Source: CAINVV01 sp964506325 (GTDB taxonomy: Bacteria; Bacteroidota; Bacteroidia; Bacteroidales; Prolixibacteraceae). Taken from it: a stretch of DNA of 10,318 nt. The translations under genes and the position numbers were made by a program. How positions within the stretch are numbered: the first letter of the stretch is position 1; every line of letters begins with the position of its first letter. The notes beneath the pieces were generated by a model that searched no databases, had not been told where the DNA came from, and saw nothing but the letters and a program-made list of their open reading frames with translations. Of this stretch, positions 1 to 7,460 are shown piece after piece. The stretch spans positions 1-10,318 of the forward strand of contig CAZDLO010000118.1 of assembly GCA_964506325.1 (NCBI GenBank), in the 5' to 3' direction.

Positions 1-27
1 CTCCCGGACGGGAGCCTGTTTTTTTAT
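1..27 (+). terminator. Rho-independent terminator of a gene left of the window
   Basis: Bases 1-14 form a GC-rich hairpin (CTCCC, loop GGAC, GGGAG). After CCTG come seven T residues (21-27 region). The CC at 15-16 suggests the stem continues two bases to the left of the window (GG before base 1), so the hairpin is cut by the window edge. The T-run lies on the + strand side, so it would stop a rightward transcript from a gene not shown. It also sits about 45 bases past the end of the leftward operon. It could therefore be bidirectional if a matching A-run lies just left of base 1, which cannot be seen here. Confidence 0.7.
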
Positions 28-60
28 ATCTCTTTGTGAAAATATTATCCTGTATAAAGA

Positions 61-840
61 TTAATTTTCTTCGGCAGAAGGTACGGCTATATCTTTGTCA
101 ACCAGGATTCTTCCACAGTATTCGCAAACGATGATTTTTTTGCGGGAAGCGATGTCCAGTTGTCGCTGCGGTGGGATTTTGTTGAAGCAACCGCCACATG
201 CGTCACGTTGTACGGTAACAACAGAGAGTCCGTTACGGGCGTTTTTCCGGATTTTGTTGAAGGCTGTCAGGAGACGCTCCTCTATCAAGGTGGCAATCTT
301 TGCTGTTTTGGCTTTCAGAAGATCCTCCTCTACAGCTGTTTCAGCGGTTATCTCCTCCAGTTCTTTTTTCTTTCTGACGAGATCCTCTTCGCGCTCTTTC
401 AAAAGGATGTTGGATGCATCAAGCAAATCCCCCTTTGTTTTAGCATCAACAGAATATTCCTTGATCCGTTTTTCAGCCAGTTCAATTTCAAGCGTCTGAA
501 ATTCCATTTCTTTGGAAATAGAATCGAATTCGCGATTGTTTCTAACGTTTTCCTGCTGTTCCTTGTACCGGTCGATCTTGGTCTTGGAATCCTTGATCTC
601 GATTTTTTTATTGGAAATCGCAGTATTAAGGTTTTTAATCTCATCCTGGAGGTTTGTCAGCCTGGTTTTTAATCCAACGATCTCATCTTCCAGATCCTGA
701 ACCTCAAGAGGCAACTCCCCGCGAAGGGTGTTGATTTTATCAATTTCTGAAACAACAGTCTGTAGTTCGTAGAGCATCTTCAATTTTTCCTGAACTGAAA
801 CCTCTTTGCCTTCGGTTGTTTTGTTAATTTCTAACGACAT
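61..840 (-). CDS. Coiled-coil protein with C-terminal C4 zinc ribbon (zf-RING_7 type)
   Basis: A 259-residue cytoplasmic protein. Residues about 20-195 are a long charged heptad-like coiled coil rich in E, K and L. Within it lies the family signature around residues 101-115 (NNREFDSISKEME). The C-terminus holds a zinc ribbon with C215-x2-C218 and C239-x2-C242, which should bind one Zn. Length is normal for the family (about 240-260 aa). Relatives include Helicobacter HP0958/FlgZ and mycobacterial Rv2229c; HP0958 has been linked to RpoN and flagellar mRNA, but no common biochemical role is settled. The gene follows the Nif3-like gene by 29 bases in the same operon, a pairing also found in distant phyla. 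The start ATG (838-840) has no strong Shine-Dalgarno sequence, as usual in Bacteroidota. The family call is firm; function is open, and RNA or DNA binding by the ribbon is inference. Confidence 0.93.
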   Translation of the reverse strand: MSLEINKTTEGKEVSVQEKLKMLYELQTVVSEIDKINTLRGELPLEVQDLEDEIVGLKTRLTNLQDEIKNLNTAISNKKIEIKDSKTKIDRYKEQQENVRNNREFDSISKEMEFQTLEIELAEKRIKEYSVDAKTKGDLLDASNILLKEREEDLVRKKKELEEITAETAVEEDLLKAKTAKIATLIEERLLTAFNKIRKNARNGLSVVTVQRDACGGCFNKIPPQRQLDIASRKKIIVCEYCGRILVDKDIAVPSAEEN

Positions 841-869
841 ATCCAGAATATTATTATTTTATTTTGACC

Positions 870-1964
870 TCAAAAGTAAGAAACCGGGTTGGTTTTTACA
901 TCCGATAAACGGAGTGCAAATGTAGGGAATTTTTTTAAAACTATCTCTTTTAAAACCTCTTTAGTGAATTGTTCACTTTCATAATGGCCAATATCTGCAA
1001 GTACAATCTTTTTTTCTGCTTCGAAGAAGTCATGGTACTTGAAATCTGCTGAAATGAAAAGGTCCGCTTTTTCAGCAATTGCCTTTGATATAAGGAAACT
1101 TCCGGACCCTCCGCAAACTGCAACCCTTTGAATTTTATGATTGAGTAAAGCTGTATGCCTGATCATCCGGCAGCCAAAAACCTCCTTTATTTTATTTAAT
1201 ATTTCATCTTCACCGCAAGGAACCGGCAACTCCCCTGTCATACCGATTCCAACGGTATCATAATTGTTTTCCATTGGAAGAAGGTCGTAGGCAACCTCCT
1301 CGTAGGGATGGGAAGCCTTCAGGGCTGCTAAAGTTCCGGGGATAAGGTGTCGCGGAACAACCGTTTCCAGCCTTGTTTCAGGTTCAGTGTGCAGTTTGCC
1401 GATGGTACCCGCAAAAGGGGTGCTTTGCCCGTTGCCCCTGAAAGTTCCATGTCCGGCAGCACTGAAGCTGCACTGGTCGTAGTTTCCGATAACTCCTGCT
1501 CCGGAAGCAAATAGGGCAGACCTTACTTTCTCAATGTGATCCGACGGAACATAAGTGACAAGTTTTACCAGCTGGTTTTGCGCCTGAGACAAGATCCTGC
1601 AGTTTATTAATCCGATTTTTTCACAAATTTTTGAATTGACTCCGCCTTCAACACTATCCAGGTTGGTATGGGATGCATAAATTGAAATGTTGTTCCGGAT
1701 GGCTTTTATCAGGCATCTTTCCACCATGTTGCCGCCTGTGATTTTTTTTATTCCTTTGAATATGAGCGGATGATGGCAGATGATTAATTCACAGTGATTC
1801 GCAATAGCTTCGTCAATAACCTCTTCCGTTACATCAATGGTAACCAGGGCTGATGAAATCTCCTGCGACTTATCCCCGACCAGGAGTCCCGAATTATCGT
1901 AAGATTCCTGGAATTGCAAAGGGGCAAAATTTTCAAGGTGCTGAATGATAGTATGAAGAAGCAT
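870..1964 (-). CDS. Nif3-like dinuclear metal centre protein (DUF34), long form
   Basis: A 364-residue, probably hexameric, cytoplasmic protein of the Nif3/YbgI/DUF34 family. The metal-site motifs are visible: C63-H64-H65-P66, then H99-x3-D103 (SHTNLDS), and near the end GHYESE with H327 and E331. By comparison with E. coli YbgI, H64, H65, D103, H327 and E331 should hold two metal ions. A central insert (about residues 130-235, including the segment SHPYEEVAYD) corresponds to the PII/CutA-like domain of the long family form, which explains the length of about 365 aa rather than about 250 aa. CGGSGSFL (284-291) begins the second half of the metal domain. Databases sometimes call these GTP cyclohydrolase I type 2; that activity is doubtful and I do not assign it. 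The gene lies between the MerR gene (44-base gap) and the zinc-ribbon gene (29-base gap). Stop is TGA. Confidence 0.94.
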   Translation of the reverse strand: MLLHTIIQHLENFAPLQFQESYDNSGLLVGDKSQEISSALVTIDVTEEVIDEAIANHCELIICHHPLIFKGIKKITGGNMVERCLIKAIRNNISIYASHTNLDSVEGGVNSKICEKIGLINCRILSQAQNQLVKLVTYVPSDHIEKVRSALFASGAGVIGNYDQCSFSAAGHGTFRGNGQSTPFAGTIGKLHTEPETRLETVVPRHLIPGTLAALKASHPYEEVAYDLLPMENNYDTVGIGMTGELPVPCGEDEILNKIKEVFGCRMIRHTALLNHKIQRVAVCGGSGSFLISKAIAEKADLFISADFKYHDFFEAEKKIVLADIGHYESEQFTKEVLKEIVLKKFPTFALRLSDVKTNPVSYF

Positions 1965-2008
1965 AGTCGTAGTTTAACGGATTGCTTTTTGGAGCGGTAG
2001 GGTCAATC

Positions 2009-2344
2009 TTACAGAATTTCCCTGATTTCTAACAGGTACTCCCTTATTTCCTGGAGCTTCCGGACGATTTCATAGTTGTGTTCAACCTCATCTTTGTTTT
2101 CCCTGATTTTGGCTTTGGCACCTTTCAGGGTTAACCCTCTTTCCTTGACAAGGTGGTTGATCAAGGCAATGTGTTCAATATCCTCCATGGTGTAATACCT
2201 GTTGCCCTTTTTGTTTTTAAAAGGTTTGATGGTATCGAACTCCTTTTCCCAGAAACGCAATGCTGAGGGTGCAAGATTGAACCTTTCGGCCACTTCACTG
2301 ATCGAATAGTAGAGTTTTTCAGACTTAGGTGTTTTGAATCCCAC
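2009..2344 (-). CDS. Small MerR-family transcriptional regulator
   Basis: A 111-residue DNA-binding protein. The MerR winged helix-turn-helix occupies about residues 11-80: YYSISEVAERFNLAPSALRF is the HTH, with wing residues KGNRYYT at 46-52 and a second helical pair ending near DIEHIALINHLVKERGLTLKGAKAKI. A short amphipathic helix (about 84-110) follows, likely the antiparallel dimerisation coil. There is no C-terminal ligand-binding domain and no cysteine, so it should not sense metals or thiols as MerR, CueR or SoxR do. It sits 19 bases after the M23 gene and 44 bases before the Nif3 gene, so it is almost certainly co-transcribed with them. The genes it controls cannot be read from the sequence; autoregulation from the upstream promoter is possible. 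Family call is firm, target unknown. Confidence 0.93.
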   Translation of the reverse strand: MGFKTPKSEKLYYSISEVAERFNLAPSALRFWEKEFDTIKPFKNKKGNRYYTMEDIEHIALINHLVKERGLTLKGAKAKIRENKDEVEHNYEIVRKLQEIREYLLEIREIL

Positions 2345-2363
2345 AGTTGTAATTTTTTAGTCG

Positions 2364-3332
2364 TTAGTCGAAACTTTGACCCATGTTGGTCGAGATGGAA
2401 ATCATCTTCTCGTATTCAGCCGGATTAAGATCCTGGAAGTAATAATTCTGGGGATTAACTTTCTGGCCGTTTTTCAACACTTCGTAATGAAGGTGGGGAG
2501 AGGTGGATGCACCTGTACTTCCGACAAATCCAATCACATCTCCGCGATTTATCTGTTGACCGACTTTAACATTTGCCCTTTGAAGGTGTCCGTAGAGGGT
2601 TTCGAAGCCATACCCGTGATCGATCAGGACAATATTGCCATACCCGCCGTCCCTGCTGATATCTTTGACTATCCCGTTACCAGTTGCAAAAACATCCGTT
2701 CCGGTTGGGGCAGTAAAGTCCATCCCGTAATGAAACCTCGGGATCCGGTAGATCGGATGCATGCGCATACCCCAGCCAGACGCTGTACGCTTCAGGTTGC
2801 GGTTTGATACGGGCATGATGGAAGGAATACTGGACAACATCTTCTCTTTGCCAAGTGCCATTTTAACCACTTCTTCATATGATTTTGACTGGATGTACAC
2901 CTGCTTGGACAGGATGTCCAGTTTTTTTGCCACCGAAACGATGAGGTCTGAATTGTCCATACTCTCAAGTTTGGTATACCGGTTTGCACCACCAAAACCG
3001 GCCATCCTGACAGAGGACGGGATCGGATCAGCCTCAAAAATAACCCGGTAGATATTATCATCACGCATCTGAATGTCTTCAAGGGCTTTGGAGATTTTCT
3101 CCATGTCCTTGCTCATCAGGTTGTATTGTGAAAGTATTTGCTCGTTCTCCCTCTTCAGCCTTTTGGTGACCGGTGTCTCAAAAAATTGCAGGAATATAAA
3201 GAAGAAGATTATCCCTGAAACTATTCCGGTTGACAGATAACCCAGGATCCTCTTGATAAGTGTGCGCACATTGCGCTCAATCTTATCGAAACTTAAAGTA
3301 TCCGGATTGAATCTGTAATTGGTGATACCCAT
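2364..3332 (-). CDS. Membrane-anchored M23 family metallopeptidase
   Basis: A 322-residue putative peptidoglycan endopeptidase, first gene of the leftward operon. One transmembrane helix spans about residues 33-51 (IVSGIIFFFIFLQF), after a short positively charged cytoplasmic N-terminus, so it is a type II anchor with the rest in the periplasm. A coiled-coil region follows (about 55-90). The LytM/M23 domain runs from about 183 to 297 with a complete zinc and catalytic set: H201-x3-D205 (HYGMD), H249 (LYGHL) and H280-L-H282 (PHLHYE). The active-site set is intact, so this is likely an enzyme rather than a degenerate LytM activator; it probably cleaves peptide cross-links during growth. The start ATG (3330-3332) is chosen because the N-terminal segment with NPDTLSFDKIE matches what I know from Bacteroidota relatives, and a promoter lies about 30 bases upstream. 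Confidence 0.94.
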   Translation of the reverse strand: MGITNYRFNPDTLSFDKIERNVRTLIKRILGYLSTGIVSGIIFFFIFLQFFETPVTKRLKRENEQILSQYNLMSKDMEKISKALEDIQMRDDNIYRVIFEADPIPSSVRMAGFGGANRYTKLESMDNSDLIVSVAKKLDILSKQVYIQSKSYEEVVKMALGKEKMLSSIPSIMPVSNRNLKRTASGWGMRMHPIYRIPRFHYGMDFTAPTGTDVFATGNGIVKDISRDGGYGNIVLIDHGYGFETLYGHLQRANVKVGQQINRGDVIGFVGSTGASTSPHLHYEVLKNGQKVNPQNYYFQDLNPAEYEKMISISTNMGQSFD

Positions 3333-3363
3333 TCTAAATGATTTATTTTGAACTGAAGTAGGC

Positions 3364-3390
3364 CAAAATTAATGAAATAATCTAATTTTG
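3364..3390. repeat. Inverted repeat CAAAATTA-N11-TAATTTTG in the divergent intergenic region
   Basis: CAAAATTA at 3364-3371 is the exact reverse complement of TAATTTTG at 3383-3390, with an 11-base AT-rich spacer. The left arm is the -7 element of the leftward promoter. The right arm is a perfect TAnnTTTG on the plus strand, facing alaS, but no TTG lies 17-23 bases before it (the nearest is 3348-3350, 32 bases away). The repeat may be two facing -7 elements or an operator; AT-rich sequence makes a chance match possible. The alaS promoter itself is not clear. If the right arm is used, the alaS leader would be about 115 bases. Confidence 0.45.
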
Positions 3391-3393
3391 CAA
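3364..3393 (-). promoter_or_regulatory. Bacteroidota-type promoter for the M23-MerR-Nif3-zinc ribbon operon
   Basis: Read on the minus strand, TTG (plus coordinates 3391-3393, CAA on the plus strand) is followed by exactly 19 bases and then TAATTTTG (3364-3371). This matches the Bacteroidota primary-sigma consensus TTG about 19-21 bases before TAnnTTTG at every specified position. Transcription would start near 3357, giving a 5' leader of roughly 25 bases before the M23 start codon at 3332. No other good promoter is visible in the short gaps between the four leftward genes, so this one probably serves the whole operon. The start site is predicted, not measured. Confidence 0.65.
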
Positions 3394-3511
3394 CGGTTTT
3401 GACCCCTTTCAGTCTATACGAATTCGGACAAAATTAGTTTATTTAAAGGCATTTGGAGATTTCTGAAATGGAAGAACGATGCCATTTAAGTGTTTTTAAC
3501 ATTCATCAATT

Positions 3512-6136
3512 ATGGAATCAAAACAAATACGTGCTGCTTTTCTGGACTTTTTTGCATCCAAATCACACCAGATCGTCCCTTCTGCCCCGATGGTTATCAA
3601 GAATGATCCGACCCTCATGTTCACCAATGCGGGTATGAATCAGTTCAAAGACATTTTCCTCGGGAATTCCCCGGTGAAAAGCCCGCGTATCGCTGACACC
3701 CAAAAATGCCTTCGCGTGTCTGGGAAGCACAACGACCTGGAAGAAGTGGGTCACGATACCTACCACCATACCATGTTTGAAATGCTTGGCAACTGGTCTT
3801 TTGGTGATTATTTCAAGGAAGAGGCCATCGATTGGGCATGGGAATTGCTGGTCGGTCGTTTTAACATCCCTGTTGACAGGATCTATGCCACGGTATTTGA
3901 AGGAGATGAGAAGGATGGGGTCCCTGTAGACTCAGAAGCACTTGCGTTATGGAAGAAATACCTTCCAGAGGAGCACATTCTTTTCGGGAACAAAAAAGAT
4001 AATTTCTGGGAGATGGGAGACAGCGGCCCTTGCGGTCCCTGCTCCGAAATTCATGTGGATATCCGCAGCCAGGATGAAAGGTCAAGGATCTCCGGACGGG
4101 AGATGGTCAACCAAAGTCATCCGCAGGTGATTGAGATATGGAACCTTGTATTTATCCAGTTCAACAGGAAAGCCAGCGGACAGCTGGAAGAACTTCCTGC
4201 CAGGCATGTGGATACAGGAATGGGTTTTGAACGACTCTGCATGGTTCTTCAGAATAAACAGTCAAATTATGATACAGATGTTTTCCAGCCGGTAATTTCA
4301 GAGATTGGGTACCTGGCCGGGATAAAATACGGAGACAACGAAAAGTCCGATATCGCCATGAGGGTGATTGCTGACCATATAAGGGCCATTGCATTCGCCA
4401 TTACAGATGGCCAGCTGCCTTCCAACAACAAAGCCGGTTATGTGATAAGGCGTATTTTGCGCCGTGCTGTCCGTTACGGTTATACCTTCCTTGGTTTTAG
4501 AAAACCATTTATGCATCAGTTAATTAAGGTCCTTGCCGATCAGATGGGGAATGCCTTTCCAGAGCTGGATAAGCAAAGAGACCTGGTTACCAAAGTGATC
4601 AGGGAAGAAGAGGATTCCTTCCTTAGAACCCTTGAAACAGGTATAAGGATGCTGGAAAATATCATGGATGTGGCCAGGAAGAAGAACAGCAGTGTTATCA
4701 GCGGACTGGTCGCTTTTGAATTGTACGATACATACGGGTTCCCGCTGGACCTGACGGAACTAATACTCCGTGAAGAATCTTTTACAGTAAACAGGGAGGA
4801 ATTTGAAAAGGCGATGGAGGAGCAGAAGAACCGCTCCAGGAATGCTACCCAACTTGAAACTGGCGACTGGAATGAAATATTTCCTTCCTTTGAAAGTGAG
4901 TTTGTCGGGTATGATACCGGTAAAAGTGAGTTGAAGATTAGTCGATACAGGAAAGTAAAAGACAAAAGAGGGGAATATTTCCAGCTGGTATTCGACAAAA
5001 CACCTTTCTATGCTGAATCTGGCGGCCAGGTTGGAGACACCGGCTGGATTGAATCCGGGAGTTCCAGGGTCAGCATCTTTGATACGGTGAAAGAGAATGG
5101 CCTTACAGTTCACCTTGCCAAAGAGCTCCCTGCTGTACCTGATGCCGTCTTTACCGGGATTATTGATTCTGACAAACAGCGCGCAACAGCTGCCAACCAT
5201 ACTGCTACACACTTGCTTGACCATGCGCTGAGAGAGGTTCTGGGAACACACATAGAACAAAAAGGTTCCCTTGTGACTCCTGATTCCCTGAGGTTTGACT
5301 TCTCACACTTCCAGAAGCTCTCGGAGGAGGAGATCGAAACGATTGAAAAGCGGGTCAATGAACTTATCCGTCTCAATTCGGCCAGGGATGAGCACCGCGA
5401 AATGCCAATGGCAGAAGCCGAAAGCCTTGGTGCGATAGCTTTGTTCGGAGAGAAATACGGCGACAGGGTGAGAGTAATCAAATTTGGTGATTCAATCGAG
5501 CTTTGTGGTGGCATCCATGCCGGTGCTACGGGCGAAATCGGTCAGTTTGTTATTGTCTCCGAGGGTTCAATATCTGCCGGGGTGAGAAGGATTGAAGCGA
5601 TAACAGCTGAGAAGGCCGGGGATTACCTTCGTGCCAGGAGCCGAACAGCCAAAGAAATAGCAGTACTTCTCAACAATCCTGCTGATTTAAAGTCAGCAGT
5701 TGAGACCCTGATTCAAAAAGTCAGCACGCTGAACAGCCAGATTGATGCCTACAAAAAGGAGGCGGCAGGTGGCTTGAAGAAAGAATTACTGGAACAGGTC
5801 ATACAAATAAACGGTGTAAATTTCCTCGCCTGCCAACTACCGCTAGAAGACGCCGGGTTGGTAAAGGATCTTGCATTCCAGTTGAAGGGAGAAGTGGATA
5901 ACCTGTTCCTGGTTTTTGCCGCTGAAATTGATGGAAAGGCCTCGGTGCATGTAATGATTTCAGACCAGCTGGTCCGGGATAAGGGGTTCCATGCCGGGAA
6001 TATTGTGAGGGAACTGGCAAAACTCGTTGATGGCGGAGGTGGCGGACAGCCCTTCTATGCCAGTGCAGGCGGGAAAAACCCCAAGGGCATTTCAGCCCTT
6101 CTGGCCAGGGCCAAAGAATTTGTTCTGGCAGTATGA
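3512..6136 (+). CDS. alaS: Alanine--tRNA ligase (AlaRS)
   Basis: A full-length 874-residue class II synthetase that charges tRNA-Ala in the cytoplasm. The N-terminal catalytic core (about 1-240) shows NDPTLMFTNAGMNQFKD (31-47), the HHTMFEMLGNWSFGDYF segment (85-101), GDSGPCGPCSE (169-179) and HVDTGMGFER (232-241). The tRNA-recognition helical domain includes DGQLPSNNKAGYVIRRILRR (299-318). The editing domain, which removes Ser and Gly from mischarged tRNA, has H563-x3-H567 and C665-x3-H669 as zinc ligands (NHTATH and ELCGGIH). The C-Ala oligomerisation domain carries the glycine loop at about 840-846. No key residue is missing. The start ATG at 3512 is supported by direct match of MESKQIRAAFLDFFASKSHQ to the usual AlaRS N-terminus; upstream is AT-rich without a Shine-Dalgarno sequence. 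It is transcribed away from the M23 operon. Stop is TGA, which shows TGA acts as a stop in this genome. Confidence 0.98.
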   Translation: MESKQIRAAFLDFFASKSHQIVPSAPMVIKNDPTLMFTNAGMNQFKDIFLGNSPVKSPRIADTQKCLRVSGKHNDLEEVGHDTYHHTMFEMLGNWSFGDYFKEEAIDWAWELLVGRFNIPVDRIYATVFEGDEKDGVPVDSEALALWKKYLPEEHILFGNKKDNFWEMGDSGPCGPCSEIHVDIRSQDERSRISGREMVNQSHPQVIEIWNLVFIQFNRKASGQLEELPARHVDTGMGFERLCMVLQNKQSNYDTDVFQPVISEIGYLAGIKYGDNEKSDIAMRVIADHIRAIAFAITDGQLPSNNKAGYVIRRILRRAVRYGYTFLGFRKPFMHQLIKVLADQMGNAFPELDKQRDLVTKVIREEEDSFLRTLETGIRMLENIMDVARKKNSSVISGLVAFELYDTYGFPLDLTELILREESFTVNREEFEKAMEEQKNRSRNATQLETGDWNEIFPSFESEFVGYDTGKSELKISRYRKVKDKRGEYFQLVFDKTPFYAESGGQVGDTGWIESGSSRVSIFDTVKENGLTVHLAKELPAVPDAVFTGIIDSDKQRATAANHTATHLLDHALREVLGTHIEQKGSLVTPDSLRFDFSHFQKLSEEEIETIEKRVNELIRLNSARDEHREMPMAEAESLGAIALFGEKYGDRVRVIKFGDSIELCGGIHAGATGEIGQFVIVSEGSISAGVRRIEAITAEKAGDYLRARSRTAKEIAVLLNNPADLKSAVETLIQKVSTLNSQIDAYKKEAAGGLKKELLEQVIQINGVNFLACQLPLEDAGLVKDLAFQLKGEVDNLFLVFAAEIDGKASVHVMISDQLVRDKGFHAGNIVRELAKLVDGGGGGQPFYASAGGKNPKGISALLARAKEFVLAV

Positions 6137-6194
6137 CAAGGGAATGGTGGAGATTTTAATTCACACTGAACTTTTGCCGGCTGGCAGAAAATAG

Positions 6195-7169
6195 ATGGAA
6201 ACGATGCAAGATAACGTTAGCAAAAGGAAACTGTCCATTGATCAGCTTCGTGGCTTTGCCATCTTTGGAATGATCATGGTCAATTACCTTAATCATTTCC
6301 GGGTAATTCCTGAGACATTCAAGCATCCGCATTACGGAATGACATTTGCCAACACCATAGCCCCATTCTTCCTTATTGCAGTCGGAATGGGTTTCAGGAT
6401 CTCATTCGTCAGAGCTGTTGCCAGGCAAGGAAACAGGTTTGCACTGCTCCATTCTGTTAAATGATACCTTATACTAATTTTTATTGGCATAGTCTTTTAC
6501 GGTCCCAATTTGAAACGTGACATCTGGGATGCACTTGTTGACATAGGTTTCAGCGGGTTACTGGCCCTGCCATTTATTTACCAATCCAAAAAAATCAGGT
6601 TTATTGCTGCCTTTGCATTCCTTGGCCTTTACCAGTTGCTTTTCATTTATGCCGGTTATGGCCAGTGGACCATGGCAAACAGTATCGACGGCGGACCGCT
6701 TGGGCCGCTTAGCTGGGTCTCCATTCTTTTATTTGGAACAGTACTTTATGATTTTCTGAATGAATGTGAACCTAAGGATTTCATCCGGAAAACCTTCTTG
6801 GTCGGAGTGGGATTGACTGTTTCGGGCTACCTGCTCTCCATTCTTCAACCACAGGAATACTGGCAGTTCTCTCAGCGAAGCATGACAATGGCCTATCCTC
6901 TATTCTCCTCCGGAATCGGATTTCTTGTATTCCTCGCATTTTATTTTGTCAAAAAAAAGAAAAACATTGAGATACCTCATCTTACGGTTTTAGGGGTCAA
7001 TCCTTTGCTGCTGTATATTTTGCAATGTGTTCTTATTGGGATGCATGGTTCGCTGCTGCCTCCCGAAGCCCCGCTATGGCAGGCCATTTCAGGTTTTGTG
7101 GCAATATACCTCCTTTGTTACCTGGTTGCTCATTATTTGTGGAGGAACAAAATGGTCATTAAATTGTAA
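6195..7169 (+). pseudogene. HGSNAT/DUF5009-like membrane acyltransferase gene interrupted by an in-frame TGA
   Basis: One continuous frame of 324 amino-acid codons, broken only by TGA at 6462-6464 (codon 90). Upstream, 89 residues give the family N-terminus: SIDQLRGFAIFGMIMVNY (14-31), then HPHYGMTFANTIAPFFLIAVG (H44-G64). Downstream the same frame continues without shift as YLILIFIGIVFYGPN, then DGGPLGPLSW (165-174), LGVNPLLLYIL (266-276) and a hydrophobic end; about nine or ten membrane segments in all. Relatives are inner-membrane proteins of the heparan-alpha-glucosaminide N-acetyltransferase type; H44 is the likely counterpart of the acetyl-accepting His, judged by motif. The substrate is unknown. 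The stop falls at VK*YLI, where an Arg (CGA) would fit, so a C-to-T change is the simplest cause. A recent pseudogene or a sequencing error fits best; a downstream TTG start at 6510 would give only a truncated membrane protein. The gene lies 58 bases after alaS. Confidence 0.8.
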
Positions 7170-7204
7170 GAACAATGCCCGGGAAAGAGTTCCGGGTTTC
7201 TTAC
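7166..7204 (+). terminator. Imperfect hairpin at the end of the acyltransferase-like gene
   Basis: GTAAGAA (7166-7172) pairs with TTCTTAC (7198-7204). Inside it, CCCGG (7178-7182) plus AA (7184-7185) pairs with TT (7190-7191) plus CCGGG (7192-7196), leaving a bulged G, a five-base bulge on the left arm and a small loop. The left arm overlaps the TAA stop at 7167-7169. A strong T-run does not follow at once (CATTATTTTCC, then a run of eight T from about 7221), so termination efficiency is uncertain. It probably ends the alaS/acyltransferase transcript. Confidence 0.4.
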
Positions 7205-7460
7205 CATTATTTTCCTGCAATATTTTTTTTCCTGTCCTGGCCGGAAATACCTGGCTGATCATAATCTTTTATGAGGTAAACCAATACGTTGGTCCGTTTT
7301 GGCCCCTTCAATTCTTGTTATTGAAAAATCCACTTATTGATTCAAAAGGTTAACAGGATTTTTTTTAAAAAGAGGGGGATTTGGCCCAATAAAGGCTATT
7401 GCTGCCCCGAACCACGTTTGGTAGTTATCTTTATTATTTATTTTTAAAAAAAAATTAAAC
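7205..7460. other. Non-coding spacer upstream of the acyl-CoA synthetase gene
   Basis: No convincing gene is present; the open frame here is a chance continuation out of the previous gene and has no recognisable domain. A second weak hairpin is possible: AAAAATCC (7324-7331) against GGATTTTT (7356-7363), followed by more T, with a small palindrome TTGATTCAA (7337-7345) in the loop. A poor promoter candidate for the next gene is TATCTTTA (7426-7433), one base off TAnnTTTG, with TTG at 7399-7401, 24 bases before it and so slightly too far. The last 25 bases before the ATG are nearly all A and T, as is common before well-translated Bacteroidota genes. Confidence 0.5.

Noticed and set aside
95..672. 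Plus-strand open frames opposite the zinc-ribbon gene
   Set aside because: The minus-strand product has clear coiled-coil and Cys-x2-Cys motifs; the plus-strand frames are Ser/Phe-rich shadows of it.
4540..4998. Long minus-strand open frames inside alaS (also at 4760-5260 and 5110-5514)
   Set aside because: They are antisense to well-conserved AlaRS sequence, have low-complexity Ser-rich or unrelated products and no recognisable motif.
6172..6190. Small GCC/GGC hairpin just before the acyltransferase-like start codon
   Set aside because: Only three GC pairs with a bulged flank and no T-run; too weak to call a terminator or regulatory element after alaS.
6510..7169. The downstream acyltransferase half as an independent gene starting at TTG 6510
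   Set aside because: The frame is continuous with the upstream half, TTG 6510 falls inside a conserved stretch (FYGPNLKRDIW) and there is no initiation signal; it reads better as the rest of a broken gene.
7027..7353. Open frame of 108 codons running out of the acyltransferase-like gene into the spacer
   Set aside because: It overlaps the end of the real gene in another frame, crosses the terminator hairpin and shows no domain or plausible start signal.
7324..7366. AAAAATCC / GGATTTTT inverted repeat with a T-run
   Set aside because: The stem is AT-rich with a 24-base loop in an A/T-rich spacer, so it is likely by chance; mentioned only in the spacer description.
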